NCBI GenBank assembly: GCA_937891085.1
Contig: CALAEY010000118.1
Coordinates: 1 to 39,993 of the forward strand
Origin: an uncultured Prevotellaceae bacterium
GTDB lineage: Bacteria > Bacteroidota > Bacteroidia > Bacteroidales > Bacteroidaceae
DNA: 39,993 nt
Reading direction: 5' to 3'
Shown: one piece after another, positions 30,583-39,433 of the stretch
How positions within the stretch are numbered: the first letter of the stretch is position 1
Layout: every line of letters starts with the position of its first letter
Notes under the pieces: generated by a model
Databases searched by the model: none
The model's input: the letters and a program-made list of their open reading frames with translations, nothing else
What the model was told of the DNA's origin: nothing
Program-made: the position numbers and the translations under genes

Positions 30583-32247
30583 TTAATAGTTAAAACTGCT
30601 TCCTCCGAAAAACTCACGCAGCAGTGAGGTAGGAGGAATATCCTTGTCTTTCACAGGATGGAAGTAGCGTAGGAACTTCAGCAAGCGGTGAGCCTCTGCG
30701 TAAGCCTCGCAATTCTGGGGAACTTCCCGCAACACGGGTTCTACATGCGGGCGAAGTACGGCCATCTCGAAAAGCAAGGCAGAGTTGAACGTAGCATCGG
30801 CATTCTCCTGGAATGGGAAAATCCACTTATCCTCTCCCTGTCGTACACTTGGCCAGCGCATGATGGTCTGCTCAGCCGAGTATCCACGATAGAGATAGTC
30901 GCGCAAGATGCGGCGTATCAAGCGGTTGTCTGTGGTAGGTATCCAGTTGTGATCATCCAGAGAGATGGTGGTCAGTGCCGAGACATACACCTTATACTTA
31001 TTAGCCTCAGGGATGTGTGGCGTGAGGTCAGGATTCAAGGCATGATTACCCTCCATCACCAAGATCATGTTGGGTGTCAGTTTCAGCTTTTCGCCCCTGT
31101 ATTCCCGCTTTCCTGTATTGAAATTATAAGTTGGCAGTGACACCTCTTCCCCTTCCAGCAAAGCCTTCATCTGCGTATTGAACATATACAGATCAAGCGC
31201 ATAAAGGCTCTCAAAGTCGTAATCTCCATGCTCATCGTGGGGTGTATCCACACGGTTAAGGAAGTAATTATCCAGTGAAATAGGGTAAGGAATCAAGCCA
31301 TTCGCCATCAGTTGCACACTCAGTCGTTTGCTAAAAGTGGTTTTTCCCGAAGACGAAGGACCGGAGATGAGGACCAGCTTCACAGGCTCACTGCTATGGC
31401 TACGTCGGAAAATCTCCTCGGCAATGTGAGCAATTTGCTTCTCTTGCAGAGCCTCCACCACATTGATGAGCATCGTGGCATGCCCTTCCATGCATGCATG
31501 ATTCAAATCGCCTACATTCCCCATGCCACCAATCTCTTCCAGACGGAGATGCTCCTTGAATGCGGCAAACATCTTCTCTTGGCGGATAGGAGTGCGCAGT
31601 TGCTCCGGATGCAGCATATCAGGCACAAGCAAAAGCAATCCGTCTTCGTATTTCAAAAGTCCGAATAGATGGATATAACCTGTGCTTGGAAGTAAACTGC
31701 CATAGTAATTGTCGATGGTATCCCCCAGTTTGTAGTAATGCGTATAGAGCATCCCAGACGTTTCTAGCAGTCGCACCTTGTCAATGCGATTCTGACTACG
31801 AAACAGGGCGATGGCATCTTCCGTGTGGCACTCCACCTGTTCAAAGGCGATATCGGCACTGATGATATCCTGCATTTTCTGTTTGATAGCCTCCACATCA
31901 TCTTCGGTCACTGCCCTGCCTAAGCGAAGGTCGCAGAAATAGCCGTTGGAAACGGGATGCTCCATCAGAATCTTCCCGTTGGGGTATAGTTCCGTCACAG
32001 CCTTGTAGAGTACGAAGCATAATGAGCGTACATAGGTGCGCATGCCGTCGGGAGATGAAAGGTCCAGAAACTCAATGTCCTTATTGGTATAGACCTTATA
32101 GTTAAGCTCCTTCGTGGTATTGTTCACACGGGCACACGCCACTTGGTGAGGCAGCTTGCAACCTATCTGATGATAAATATCAAGCAGCGAACTGCCGTTC
32201 TCTACATCGTAGTAAGTATGATTATTCTTACAGTAAATCTCTAACAT
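30583..32247 (-). CDS. TGS-domain nucleoside kinase (uridine kinase-like)
   Basis: 554 residues. A TGS-like beta-grasp domain (1-60) and a threonyl/alanyl-tRNA-synthetase second-additional-domain-like part precede a C-terminal uridine kinase/phosphoribulokinase P-loop domain with GPSSSGKTT (about residue 295) and SLDNYFLNR. Bacteroidetes carry this fused form. It probably phosphorylates uridine or cytidine for salvage; the TGS part may sense RNA or nucleotides. Cytosolic. It is preceded by rubredoxin with a terminator in between, so it likely has its own start site. Confidence 0.88.
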   Translation of the reverse strand: MLEIYCKNNHTYYDVENGSSLLDIYHQIGCKLPHQVACARVNNTTKELNYKVYTNKDIEFLDLSSPDGMRTYVRSLCFVLYKAVTELYPNGKILMEHPVSNGYFCDLRLGRAVTEDDVEAIKQKMQDIISADIAFEQVECHTEDAIALFRSQNRIDKVRLLETSGMLYTHYYKLGDTIDNYYGSLLPSTGYIHLFGLLKYEDGLLLLVPDMLHPEQLRTPIRQEKMFAAFKEHLRLEEIGGMGNVGDLNHACMEGHATMLINVVEALQEKQIAHIAEEIFRRSHSSEPVKLVLISGPSSSGKTTFSKRLSVQLMANGLIPYPISLDNYFLNRVDTPHDEHGDYDFESLYALDLYMFNTQMKALLEGEEVSLPTYNFNTGKREYRGEKLKLTPNMILVMEGNHALNPDLTPHIPEANKYKVYVSALTTISLDDHNWIPTTDNRLIRRILRDYLYRGYSAEQTIMRWPSVRQGEDKWIFPFQENADATFNSALLFEMAVLRPHVEPVLREVPQNCEAYAEAHRLLKFLRYFHPVKDKDIPPTSLLREFFGGSSFNY

Positions 32248-32266
32248 AGCAATTAGCGTATGAAAA

Positions 32267-32293
32267 ATAAAGCCCCCAAACAGAGGGCTTTAT
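32267..32293. terminator. Terminator of the rubredoxin gene
   Basis: A 9-bp stem (32267-32275 with 32285-32293) with a 9-base loop lies 20 bp past the rubredoxin stop. Read on the minus strand it is followed by T-rich sequence, as expected for intrinsic termination. Confidence 0.75.
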
Positions 32294-32312
32294 GGCTTTC
32301 AGGAATGTGTAA

Positions 32313-32474
32313 TTATGCTTCTTTCTCAAAGTCTTCTTTACCAACACCACAGAGAGGGCAAACCCAATCTTCAGGAAGAGCTTCAAAAGGAGTTCCTGGC
32401 TCGATGCCATTATCTGGATCACCTACTTCAGGATCATACACATAGCCACATACGGTGCAAACAAATTTGTCCAT
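32313..32474 (-). CDS. Rubredoxin
   Basis: 53 residues, beginning MDKFVCTVCGYVYDPEVGD. The iron is held by Cys6, Cys9, Cys39 and Cys42, in the CxxC pairs CTVC and CPLC, and the WVCPLCG block is typical. Rubredoxin is a cytosolic one-electron carrier, often for peroxide or superoxide defence in anaerobes. No partner reductase is in the window. A candidate -7 box (TTCCTTTG on the minus strand, about 32513-32520) is only an approximate match to TAnnTTTG. Confidence 0.97.
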   Translation of the reverse strand: MDKFVCTVCGYVYDPEVGDPDNGIEPGTPFEALPEDWVCPLCGVGKEDFEKEA

Positions 32475-32611
32475 AATCTGATTTTTTTAATTAGTTAGCG
32501 TTACGTAAGCAAAGGAACGAAAAATATTTGAGGAAAGCATCAAGAATGGGAAATTATTTTTACGATTTGATGAAAAAAAACTTTTCATTGGGTTAGAATG
32601 ATTAATTGTAG

Positions 32612-32619
32612 TATTTTTG
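32612..32619 (+). promoter_or_regulatory. -7 promoter box of the calcium-pump gene
   Basis: TATTTTTG matches TAnnTTTG, 26 bp before the ATG at 32646. ATTG at 32587-32590 may be a weak -33 box. Confidence 0.55.
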
Positions 32620-32645
32620 TGCTCGTATAAAAGATTGAAAGAAAA

Positions 32646-35276
32646 ATGACAGAGACGAATCTCTATTTACGGGGACTGACCGATGCCGAAGTGCAGGAGA
32701 GTAGGACACAGCATGGCGTGAACCTGCTCACTCCGCCTGTGCGCCCTTCGATGTGGAAGCTCTATCTGGAGAAGTTCCAAGACCCCGTGATTCAGATATT
32801 GCTGGTGGCTGCCTGCCTTTCCTTGGTGATTTCCGTCATCCAGAATGAATACGCAGAAACCATCGGCATCATTGTGGCTATTTTGCTGGCTACAGGCATA
32901 GGCTTCCTCTTCGAGTATGATGCCAATAAGAAATTCGACCTCCTAAATCAAGTCAATGAAGATACGTTGGTGAAGGTGCGCCGTAATGGCGGTGTGTGCG
33001 AGATTCCGCGTAAGGATTTGGTAGTGGGTGATGTGGTGTTGTTGGAAACGGGAGAGGAGATTCCTGCCGATGGCAATTTAGTGGAATCTATGAACCTGCA
33101 GGTGAATGAATCTAACCTCACGGGAGAGCCAATGGTGAACAAGTCCGCAGATCCGGCACATTTCGATGATGAGGCGACCTATCCCAGCAACCGACTGCTG
33201 CGTGGCACGATGGTGATGGATGGACATGCGGGATATATCATTGATAAGGTGGGCGATGCCACGGAGATAGGCAAGGTGGCACGGCAAAGTACCGAAACCA
33301 ACATGGAGCCTACACCGCTGAACCTGCAGCTGGATCGCTTGGCAAAACTGATCGGCCATGTAGGCTTTACGGTGGCAGCACTGGCCTTTGGTGTCTTCTT
33401 TGTAAAAGATGTGCTGCTGCATTACGATTTCTCCACGTTCCATACCTTCGGCGACTGGATGCCTGCGCTGCAAGACACCCTGCAATATTTCATGATGGCA
33501 GTGACGCTTATCGTCGTGGCTGTGCCAGAAGGACTACCCATGAGTGTGACGCTGAGCTTGGCTCTGAATATGCGTCGCATGCTGAAGACCAATAACCTAG
33601 TGCGCAAGATGCATGCCTCCGAAACTATGGGTGCTGTAACTGTGATTTGTACCGATAAGACCGGCACCCTCACACAGAACCTGATGCAGGTGCAGGAGAT
33701 GGTAAACCTGGCTTCTGAAGTTGCTCCAGATGCGTTGTTCTATGAGGGCATCGCAGTCAATTCTACCGCTTTCTTAGAGAAAGCCGAGAAAGGGAAGCCC
33801 CATGGTGTGGGCAATCCTACAGAAGTGGCCCTGCTGCTTTGGCTATACGAGAAAGGTATAGATTATTTACAACTGCGTGAAGAGGCAGAGATAATAGACC
33901 AACTCACGTTCTCTACGGAACGAAAGTATATGGCTACGTTGGTGCACTCCAAAGTGAACGGCAAGCTTATGCTTTATGTCAAAGGTGCGCCAGAGATAGT
34001 GCTCTCTCTTTGTCATGAGCCTGTGCTGGAAGCTGGCAGCCCAGCGATAGAAGCACAGTTGCTTGCATTCCAAGAGCGAGGTATGCGTACCTTAGGTTTT
34101 GCTTGCAGGGAAGTGCAGGCAGAGGAATCTCAAGACTGCAAGGAACTTTTACAGAAACAAGACCTCGCTTTCACGGCTATCACAGCCATCAGCGATCCTG
34201 TACGTGCCGATGTGTCTGCCGCAGTAAGGAATTGTCAGCAGGCAGGCATTGATGTAAAGATTGTCACAGGAGATACGCCTGCCACTGCCCGAGAGATAGG
34301 ACGTCAGATAGGTTTGTGGAAAGACACGGATACAGAAGGCAATGCTATTACTGGTGCGGAATTTGCCAACTTGTCGGATGCAGAGGCATTGGAGCGGGTG
34401 ATGGATGTCAAGATTATGAGCCGTGCACGTCCGACGGATAAGCAGCGCTTGGTGCAGCTCTTGCAGAAGTGTGGGGCTGTAGTGGCAGTGACGGGTGATG
34501 GTACCAATGATGCGCCTGCACTGAATCAGGCCCAGGTAGGACTCTCCATGGGCGATGGTACTTCTGTGGCGAAAGAAGCCAGTGACATCACGTTGCTCGA
34601 CAACTCCTTCCATAGCATTGGTACGGCTGTGATGTGGGGACGCTCGCTCTATAAGAACATCCAGCGTTTCATTCTTTTCCAACTCACCATCAACTTCGTG
34701 GCACTGTTTGCCGTATTGATAGGTGCTTTTATCGGAACCGAATTGCCATTGACTGTGACGCAGATGCTCTGGGTAAACCTTATCATGGATACTTTTGCCG
34801 CCTTGGCTCTGGCATCCATCCCTCCGAGTGAAGATGTGATGATGGAAAAACCGCGTAAGTCGTCTGATTTTATCATCTCTCGCACCATGTGGGCAAATAT
34901 CATAGGCGTAGGTGTCTGCTTCTTAGCTTTATTGCTGGGTATGCTCATGGCCTTCGACGAGATGCCAGGCGGAATGACCGTGCGTCGCCTTACCATTTTC
35001 TTCACCACATTTGTGATGCTGCAGTTCTGGAATCTCTTTAATGCCCGTGCCTTCGGAGGTAAGGCTTCCGCTTTCAGTCATCTTGGAGAGTCGTATGGCT
35101 TAGAATTGGTGGCTGTCATCATTCTGGTGGGACAGTTCCTTATCGTGCAGTTTGGCGGAGAGGTGTTCCGCACCGAACCACTTGATTGGCAGATGTGGGG
35201 ACTTATTATAGGAGGAACGTCTGTGGTGCTATGGATAGGTGAGGCTGTGAGATGCGTAAAACGATTAATAAAATAA
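32646..35276 (+). CDS. P-type Ca2+-transporting ATPase, PMCA type
   Basis: 876 residues. It uses ATP to move cations, probably Ca2+, out of the cytosol. The phosphorylated Asp337 is in DKTGTLTQN, the hinge is TGDGTNDAPAL, and the actuator motif LTGEP is present. M4 has PEGLPM, the ion-site motif, and several C-terminal helices complete the usual ten. The N terminus is short, without a calmodulin site. Ion choice rests on family likeness. It is followed 22 bp later by ribF on the same strand, so the two are probably co-transcribed. Confidence 0.92.
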   Translation: MTETNLYLRGLTDAEVQESRTQHGVNLLTPPVRPSMWKLYLEKFQDPVIQILLVAACLSLVISVIQNEYAETIGIIVAILLATGIGFLFEYDANKKFDLLNQVNEDTLVKVRRNGGVCEIPRKDLVVGDVVLLETGEEIPADGNLVESMNLQVNESNLTGEPMVNKSADPAHFDDEATYPSNRLLRGTMVMDGHAGYIIDKVGDATEIGKVARQSTETNMEPTPLNLQLDRLAKLIGHVGFTVAALAFGVFFVKDVLLHYDFSTFHTFGDWMPALQDTLQYFMMAVTLIVVAVPEGLPMSVTLSLALNMRRMLKTNNLVRKMHASETMGAVTVICTDKTGTLTQNLMQVQEMVNLASEVAPDALFYEGIAVNSTAFLEKAEKGKPHGVGNPTEVALLLWLYEKGIDYLQLREEAEIIDQLTFSTERKYMATLVHSKVNGKLMLYVKGAPEIVLSLCHEPVLEAGSPAIEAQLLAFQERGMRTLGFACREVQAEESQDCKELLQKQDLAFTAITAISDPVRADVSAAVRNCQQAGIDVKIVTGDTPATAREIGRQIGLWKDTDTEGNAITGAEFANLSDAEALERVMDVKIMSRARPTDKQRLVQLLQKCGAVVAVTGDGTNDAPALNQAQVGLSMGDGTSVAKEASDITLLDNSFHSIGTAVMWGRSLYKNIQRFILFQLTINFVALFAVLIGAFIGTELPLTVTQMLWVNLIMDTFAALALASIPPSEDVMMEKPRKSSDFIISRTMWANIIGVGVCFLALLLGMLMAFDEMPGGMTVRRLTIFFTTFVMLQFWNLFNARAFGGKASAFSHLGESYGLELVAVIILVGQFLIVQFGGEVFRTEPLDWQMWGLIIGGTSVVLWIGEAVRCVKRLIK

Positions 35277-35298
35277 GTAATGTGTAAAATTAAGGATA

Positions 35299-36204
35299 AT
35301 GGAATCATACTTTGCAACGGTAGGTTTTTTCGATGGTGTGCATAGGGGGCATAGGGACCTTATCAAACAACTGATAAAAGTATCCAAGAAGCGGAAAATG
35401 AAATCGGCTGTGGTGACGTTCAGGCAGCATCCCCGCAGAGTATTGAATCAAGAGTACCAGCCTCAGTTACTCACAACATGTGAAGAGAAAGAATGGCTCT
35501 TAAAGAACACATGCGATATGGATGAATGCTTTATGCTCGATTTCACCGTGGAGCTGGCATCCTTCAGTGCTAAAGAGTTTATGCAGTTCTTGAGAGATGA
35601 ATATAATGTGAGAGGACTGCTGATAGGCTATGACCATAAGTTTGGGCATAATCGTTCTGAAGGTTATGAAGATTATGTACGCTACGGAGAAGAGCTTGGC
35701 ATCGAGGTGTTGCAGGCTGTACCTTTTCAGACTAAGGAAGGCTTAATCATTAGTTCTTCCATAATACGGCAGTATGTAACGGAAGGCAAGATGGCAAAAG
35801 CTGCTTATCTTTTAGGTTGTGGCCTTTTTGTCAGTGGTACGGTAGTACTTGGGCATCAGATAGGGCGTACCATCGGTTTCCCTACAGCCAATATTAAACT
35901 CGATGAGGAAAACAAGCTATTGCCTCCTGATGGTGTCTATGCAGTGTTTGTAATGGTGGATGGTATCATGCATCCTGGAATGATGAATATAGGAAAGCGT
36001 CCTACGATGGACAATGGTAATGATCTCAGTATAGAGATTCATGTCATCCATTATAAAAAGGATCTTTACGGAAAGTATCTCATGGCTATGGTAATAAACC
36101 GTGTGCGTGATGAGAAAAGATTCAGTTCTAAAGAAGAGCTTGCCACTCAGTTAGAAGAAGACAAGGGGAAAATAGAAGGAATTTTGAAAGAGTCTGATAA
36201 ATAG
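35299..36204 (+). CDS. ribF: Bifunctional riboflavin kinase/FAD synthetase
   Basis: 301 residues, the normal bacterial size. The N-terminal adenylyltransferase domain has GFFDGVHRGH, the nucleotide-binding HxGH-like motif; the C-terminal kinase domain has GRTIGFPTANI. The enzyme turns riboflavin into FMN and then FAD in the cytosol. The CPBP protease gene follows 9 bp later. Confidence 0.95.
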   Translation: MESYFATVGFFDGVHRGHRDLIKQLIKVSKKRKMKSAVVTFRQHPRRVLNQEYQPQLLTTCEEKEWLLKNTCDMDECFMLDFTVELASFSAKEFMQFLRDEYNVRGLLIGYDHKFGHNRSEGYEDYVRYGEELGIEVLQAVPFQTKEGLIISSSIIRQYVTEGKMAKAAYLLGCGLFVSGTVVLGHQIGRTIGFPTANIKLDEENKLLPPDGVYAVFVMVDGIMHPGMMNIGKRPTMDNGNDLSIEIHVIHYKKDLYGKYLMAMVINRVRDEKRFSSKEELATQLEEDKGKIEGILKESDK

Positions 36205-36213
36205 TAAGTGAAT

Positions 36214-37011
36214 ATGAAAAAAGCGATTATTCTGGTTTTGATTTATTTCTTGGTACAAGTGGCGGCTGCCCTGCTTTGTATGGGGGCGATGATTATTTAC
36301 CAATATGCTACCACGGGAAGTTTTGTTACCACTGACATGACCTCTGACATCATGGCTCCCATGATGGTTCTTGGCTTTGTGCTGATGTCGCTCATTTTAT
36401 GGAAGGGTGGGTATCTGCGCCCCTTCAATGAAGTGTGGAATGTGCTTACTCCTTCTTATCTGGGATGGACAGCCTTGCTGGGATGTGCATTGATTTTCTT
36501 GATAGACAGTCTGCTCAGTTTGTTTGATTTCCTTCCAGATATATTGGAAAATGCGTTCGAGGCCCTCGAATCTGGTTGGCTTGGCATTTTTGCGGTTTCC
36601 GTGCTTGGTCCTATCCTTGAGGAGATGCTCTTCCGTGGTGCCATCACGCGAGAGTTGCTGAAGCGTTATAAACCCCAGCATGCCATTTTGTTTTCAGGTT
36701 TGATATTCGGACTTTTCCACATCAATCCTGCACAGGTTGTGCCTGCTATGCTGATTGGTTTTGTATTGGCCTGGTTGTATTGGCGCACCAAGAGTATTAT
36801 TCCTGGCATTATCATTCACATCATCAATAACTCACTTTCGTGCTACATTACTGTTGTCCATCCTGAAGCAGAGAGCCTTACAGACTTGTTTGGTGGCAGG
36901 GCACCAGTAGCCTTTGGCATTCTGATTGCCATTGCCCTTTGTTATGTCTGCGTGATGAAGCTTAATAATGTTGAAGAGAAAGTCAATCCAGATGATTCTC
37001 CTTTGTCTTGA
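36214..37011 (+). CDS. CPBP-family intramembrane metalloprotease
   Basis: 265 residues from the ATG at 36214 (a GTG at 36208 is possible). About seven transmembrane helices. The catalytic motifs are in order: EEMLFRG (EExxxR), FGLFHINP (FxxxH) and HIINNS. Family members (Abi/CAAX-like) cleave substrates inside the membrane; roles include prenyl-protein processing in eukaryotes and bacteriocin immunity in bacteria. The substrate here is unknown. The gene's last 29 bp overlap the convergent sufE. Confidence 0.87.
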   Translation: MKKAIILVLIYFLVQVAAALLCMGAMIIYQYATTGSFVTTDMTSDIMAPMMVLGFVLMSLILWKGGYLRPFNEVWNVLTPSYLGWTALLGCALIFLIDSLLSLFDFLPDILENAFEALESGWLGIFAVSVLGPILEEMLFRGAITRELLKRYKPQHAILFSGLIFGLFHINPAQVVPAMLIGFVLAWLYWRTKSIIPGIIIHIINNSLSCYITVVHPEAESLTDLFGGRAPVAFGILIAIALCYVCVMKLNNVEEKVNPDDSPLS

Positions 37012-37414
37012 ATGCCAAGGCATACATGCGAATCTGCTTCACCATTGACAGCAAGCCATTGCTGCGGGTAGGAGAGAGGTGCTCATGCAACCCGATGCGG
37101 TCGATAAAGTAGAGGTCTGCATTCAGGATCTCTTCTGGAGTATGGCCTGAAAGTACCTTGACGAGCAATGCAATGATGCCTTTCACGATGAGGGCATCAC
37201 TCTCTGCTTGGAAGACGATGTTCCCATCGACATAGTCGGCATGAAGCCATACCCGACTTTGGCAACCTTCTATCAGGTTGCTTTCTGTCTTGTACTTTTC
37301 ATCCAGCGGAGCTTGCTCGTTGCCTAAGTCGATAAGCAGCTGATAGCGGTCCATCCAATCGTCAAAGTCGCTGAACTCAGCGATAATCTCATCTTGTATT
37401 TCGTTGATAGTCAT
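36983..37414 (-). CDS. sufE: SufE-family sulfur acceptor protein
   Basis: 143 residues. SufE takes persulfide sulfur from the cysteine desulfurase SufS for Fe-S cluster assembly. The reactive Cys51 is in the loop IEGCQSRVW, at the same number as in E. coli SufE. No other suf genes are in the window. Its 3' end overlaps the convergent CPBP gene by 29 bp. It follows the M28 peptidase gene by 26 bp on the same strand and is likely in that operon. Confidence 0.93.
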   Translation of the reverse strand: MTINEIQDEIIAEFSDFDDWMDRYQLLIDLGNEQAPLDEKYKTESNLIEGCQSRVWLHADYVDGNIVFQAESDALIVKGIIALLVKVLSGHTPEEILNADLYFIDRIGLHEHLSPTRSNGLLSMVKQIRMYALAFKTKENHLD

Positions 37415-37440
37415 AATCTCTGTAAATAAAATCCAATTGA

Positions 37441-38433
37441 TTATTTCTCACTATAAATCACCTGCAGCAAAGTCTGACCAACGGCTTGCAGGGTTTGGCG
37501 GTCTATGGCATCCATGTCATCCTTCACCGTATGCCAATGCTCGAAGAAACTATATTGGTCACTGGTGGCAATGATGTCGATGGTAGGAATGTGTGCCAGT
37601 CTGTTCACAAACAAGTGGTCGTCAGTGGCACCACCGCCGTCTTGTTTCTTGAAATACTTGCCAAAACCCAACTTATCAGCAGCACGCCACACTTTGCGGT
37701 TGACATCCTTGGCAAACATCTCTGAGTAGTATTCATACTTGAAAGTGGCATCCTTACCACCTACCATGTCGAGCAGAATGCCATATCGAGCACCATAGCC
37801 CTGAATGTGTGGATTACGCGCCCAGTATTGTGAACCTAAGCACCAATGCTCTTCAACGTGTTCACCTTTATAATCTCTGTGTGTGCCGTAATCCTCAGCA
37901 TCGAAGAAGATGATGTCAATGCCTATCGAAGGCGCTTGTTGCTGAAGCTGTCTGGCCACCTCCAGTAAGATACCTACACCACTGGCACCATCGTTGGCAC
38001 CGAGAATGGGCGTGTAGTGCTTCTGAGGATCGGGGTCGTTATCTGCCCAAGGGCGACTGTCCCAATGTGAGAAGAGTGCGACGCGCTTCTTGCTCTCAGG
38101 GTTGAATGCGCCAACGATGTTGCGGGCATTCAGAAGTTTGCCATCATAGCTGGAGACAGAAGCCTGTTGTACGTAGAGTTTGGCACCGAATTGTTCCAAC
38201 TGGCGGATAAGATAGTCGCCACAAGCCTGATGTGCTTCCGTATTAGGAACGCGAGGACCGAAGTCCACTTGGCTCTTCACATAGTGGTAGGCACTGTCAG
38301 CATTGAATACAGGCACATTTTCTGTACTAAAAGTCTCTTCTTCGGCATATCCGGCTTGTTGACTGCTGCCACAGGCAACCATATTAAGCATCAGCCATGC
38401 TGCGAGCATGGAGAAGGTATAAGGGATGTTCAT
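37441..38433 (-). CDS. M28-family zinc peptidase lipoprotein, glutaminyl-cyclase-like
   Basis: 330 residues. The signal peptide ends LNMVAC, a lipobox, so it is a likely envelope lipoprotein. The core shows FSHWDSRPWAD, GANDGASGVG (zinc-binding Asp), DAEDYG (Glu) and ATDDHLFV (His), the arrangement of M28 peptidases and of glutaminyl-peptide cyclotransferases. In Bacteroidetes such proteins may cyclise N-terminal Gln of exported proteins after signal cleavage; the present sequence does not decide between the two activities. Its start overlaps the LD-carboxypeptidase stop by 4 bp (ATGA). Confidence 0.88.
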   Translation of the reverse strand: MNIPYTFSMLAAWLMLNMVACGSSQQAGYAEEETFSTENVPVFNADSAYHYVKSQVDFGPRVPNTEAHQACGDYLIRQLEQFGAKLYVQQASVSSYDGKLLNARNIVGAFNPESKKRVALFSHWDSRPWADNDPDPQKHYTPILGANDGASGVGILLEVARQLQQQAPSIGIDIIFFDAEDYGTHRDYKGEHVEEHWCLGSQYWARNPHIQGYGARYGILLDMVGGKDATFKYEYYSEMFAKDVNRKVWRAADKLGFGKYFKKQDGGGATDDHLFVNRLAHIPTIDIIATSDQYSFFEHWHTVKDDMDAIDRQTLQAVGQTLLQVIYSEK

Positions 38434-39356
38434 TTCAGTATTGTAAGTTTAGTTTGTTTTCCGACTTCAAGTTTCACACGGCTACCTTCGATGAGCGGAT
38501 AGTTTGCCGTGACATGTCCCACAGGGAATCCGAAGCAAATAGGAATGTGGTATTCTTTCACCACATCTGCCAGAGCACCATAGAGTTCCTTACCGAGTCC
38601 CATGTTCTCAGTATATTCAGTGAACTGTCCGATGATAAGTCCGCTGATACGTTCCAGAACGCCACCGATCTTCAGATTATAGAGCATACGCTCCACGGCA
38701 TGTGGACGTTCTCCCACATCTTCCAGAAAGAGGATGGTGCCATCAGCAGGGATGTCGTAAGGCGTGCCACGAAGTCCGTAATACACGGCAAAGTTGCCAC
38801 CACGCAAAATGCCCTCTGCCTTTCCCTTGTGGTTGAGACGGTTGGCCTCACAGGTATAGGTAATGAGGCTCTTGCGGTCTTGATATTCTCCGAAGAGTAT
38901 GCGTCGCATAGCTTCTGCAGCAAAGTCATCGGCAGGTTCTTCTGCCAGATGACGTGCCATAGGGCCATGCAGAGAAGCGAAGCCTTGCTGCTGAAAATAG
39001 CAGTGCAGGGCAGTGATATCACTGAATCCTATCAACCACTTGGGGTGTTCGCGAAACTTGGTAAAGTCCAGTTTCCCTATAAGGTGCTGTGCTCCATAGC
39101 CACCTCGGCTGCAAAGGATGACCTTCGCAGTTTCATCGTCCATAGCTGCCTGCAGGTCTTTCAGGCGTACACGGATGGTTCCTGCGAAAGAGGCATAGCT
39201 ATCGGCATAGTGAGGTGCCACCTTCACACGGAGTCCCCATGATGCCAATCGTTTCCAAGCTGAGGCAACTATCTCACGCTCCATCTTTCCAGAGGGGGAG
39301 ATGATGATAACTTTATCGCCTTTCTCCAAGAAGGGAGGGAATATCAGTGAATCCAT
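38430..39356 (-). CDS. LD-carboxypeptidase (S66)
   Basis: 308 residues. It trims the terminal D-Ala from murein tetrapeptides in peptidoglycan recycling. The family marks are CSRGGYGAQ, then GFSDITAL with the nucleophilic Ser, LEDVGE (Glu) and PVGHVTAN (His). No signal peptide, so cytosolic. It is the first gene of a run with the M28 peptidase and sufE. Confidence 0.92.
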   Translation of the reverse strand: MDSLIFPPFLEKGDKVIIISPSGKMEREIVASAWKRLASWGLRVKVAPHYADSYASFAGTIRVRLKDLQAAMDDETAKVILCSRGGYGAQHLIGKLDFTKFREHPKWLIGFSDITALHCYFQQQGFASLHGPMARHLAEEPADDFAAEAMRRILFGEYQDRKSLITYTCEANRLNHKGKAEGILRGGNFAVYYGLRGTPYDIPADGTILFLEDVGERPHAVERMLYNLKIGGVLERISGLIIGQFTEYTENMGLGKELYGALADVVKEYHIPICFGFPVGHVTANYPLIEGSRVKLEVGKQTKLTILK

Positions 39357-39380
39357 TATTCGTTCTGTTTTATTATTAAA

Positions 39381-39411
39381 GAAGGAAGAGAACTGTAGGC
39401 TCTCTTCCTTC
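39381..39411. terminator. Terminator of pnp
   Basis: An 11-bp stem (39381-39391 with 39401-39411) and a 9-base loop, followed on the minus strand by a T-rich run. It lies 22 bp past the pnp stop and would also separate pnp from the next minus-strand operon. Confidence 0.75.
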
Positions 39412-39433
39412 CATATTATAATAAGGTAGACTA

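Noticed and set aside
38397..39242. 281-residue open frame on the plus strand
   Set aside because: It is antisense to the LD-carboxypeptidase, whose family motifs are clear.
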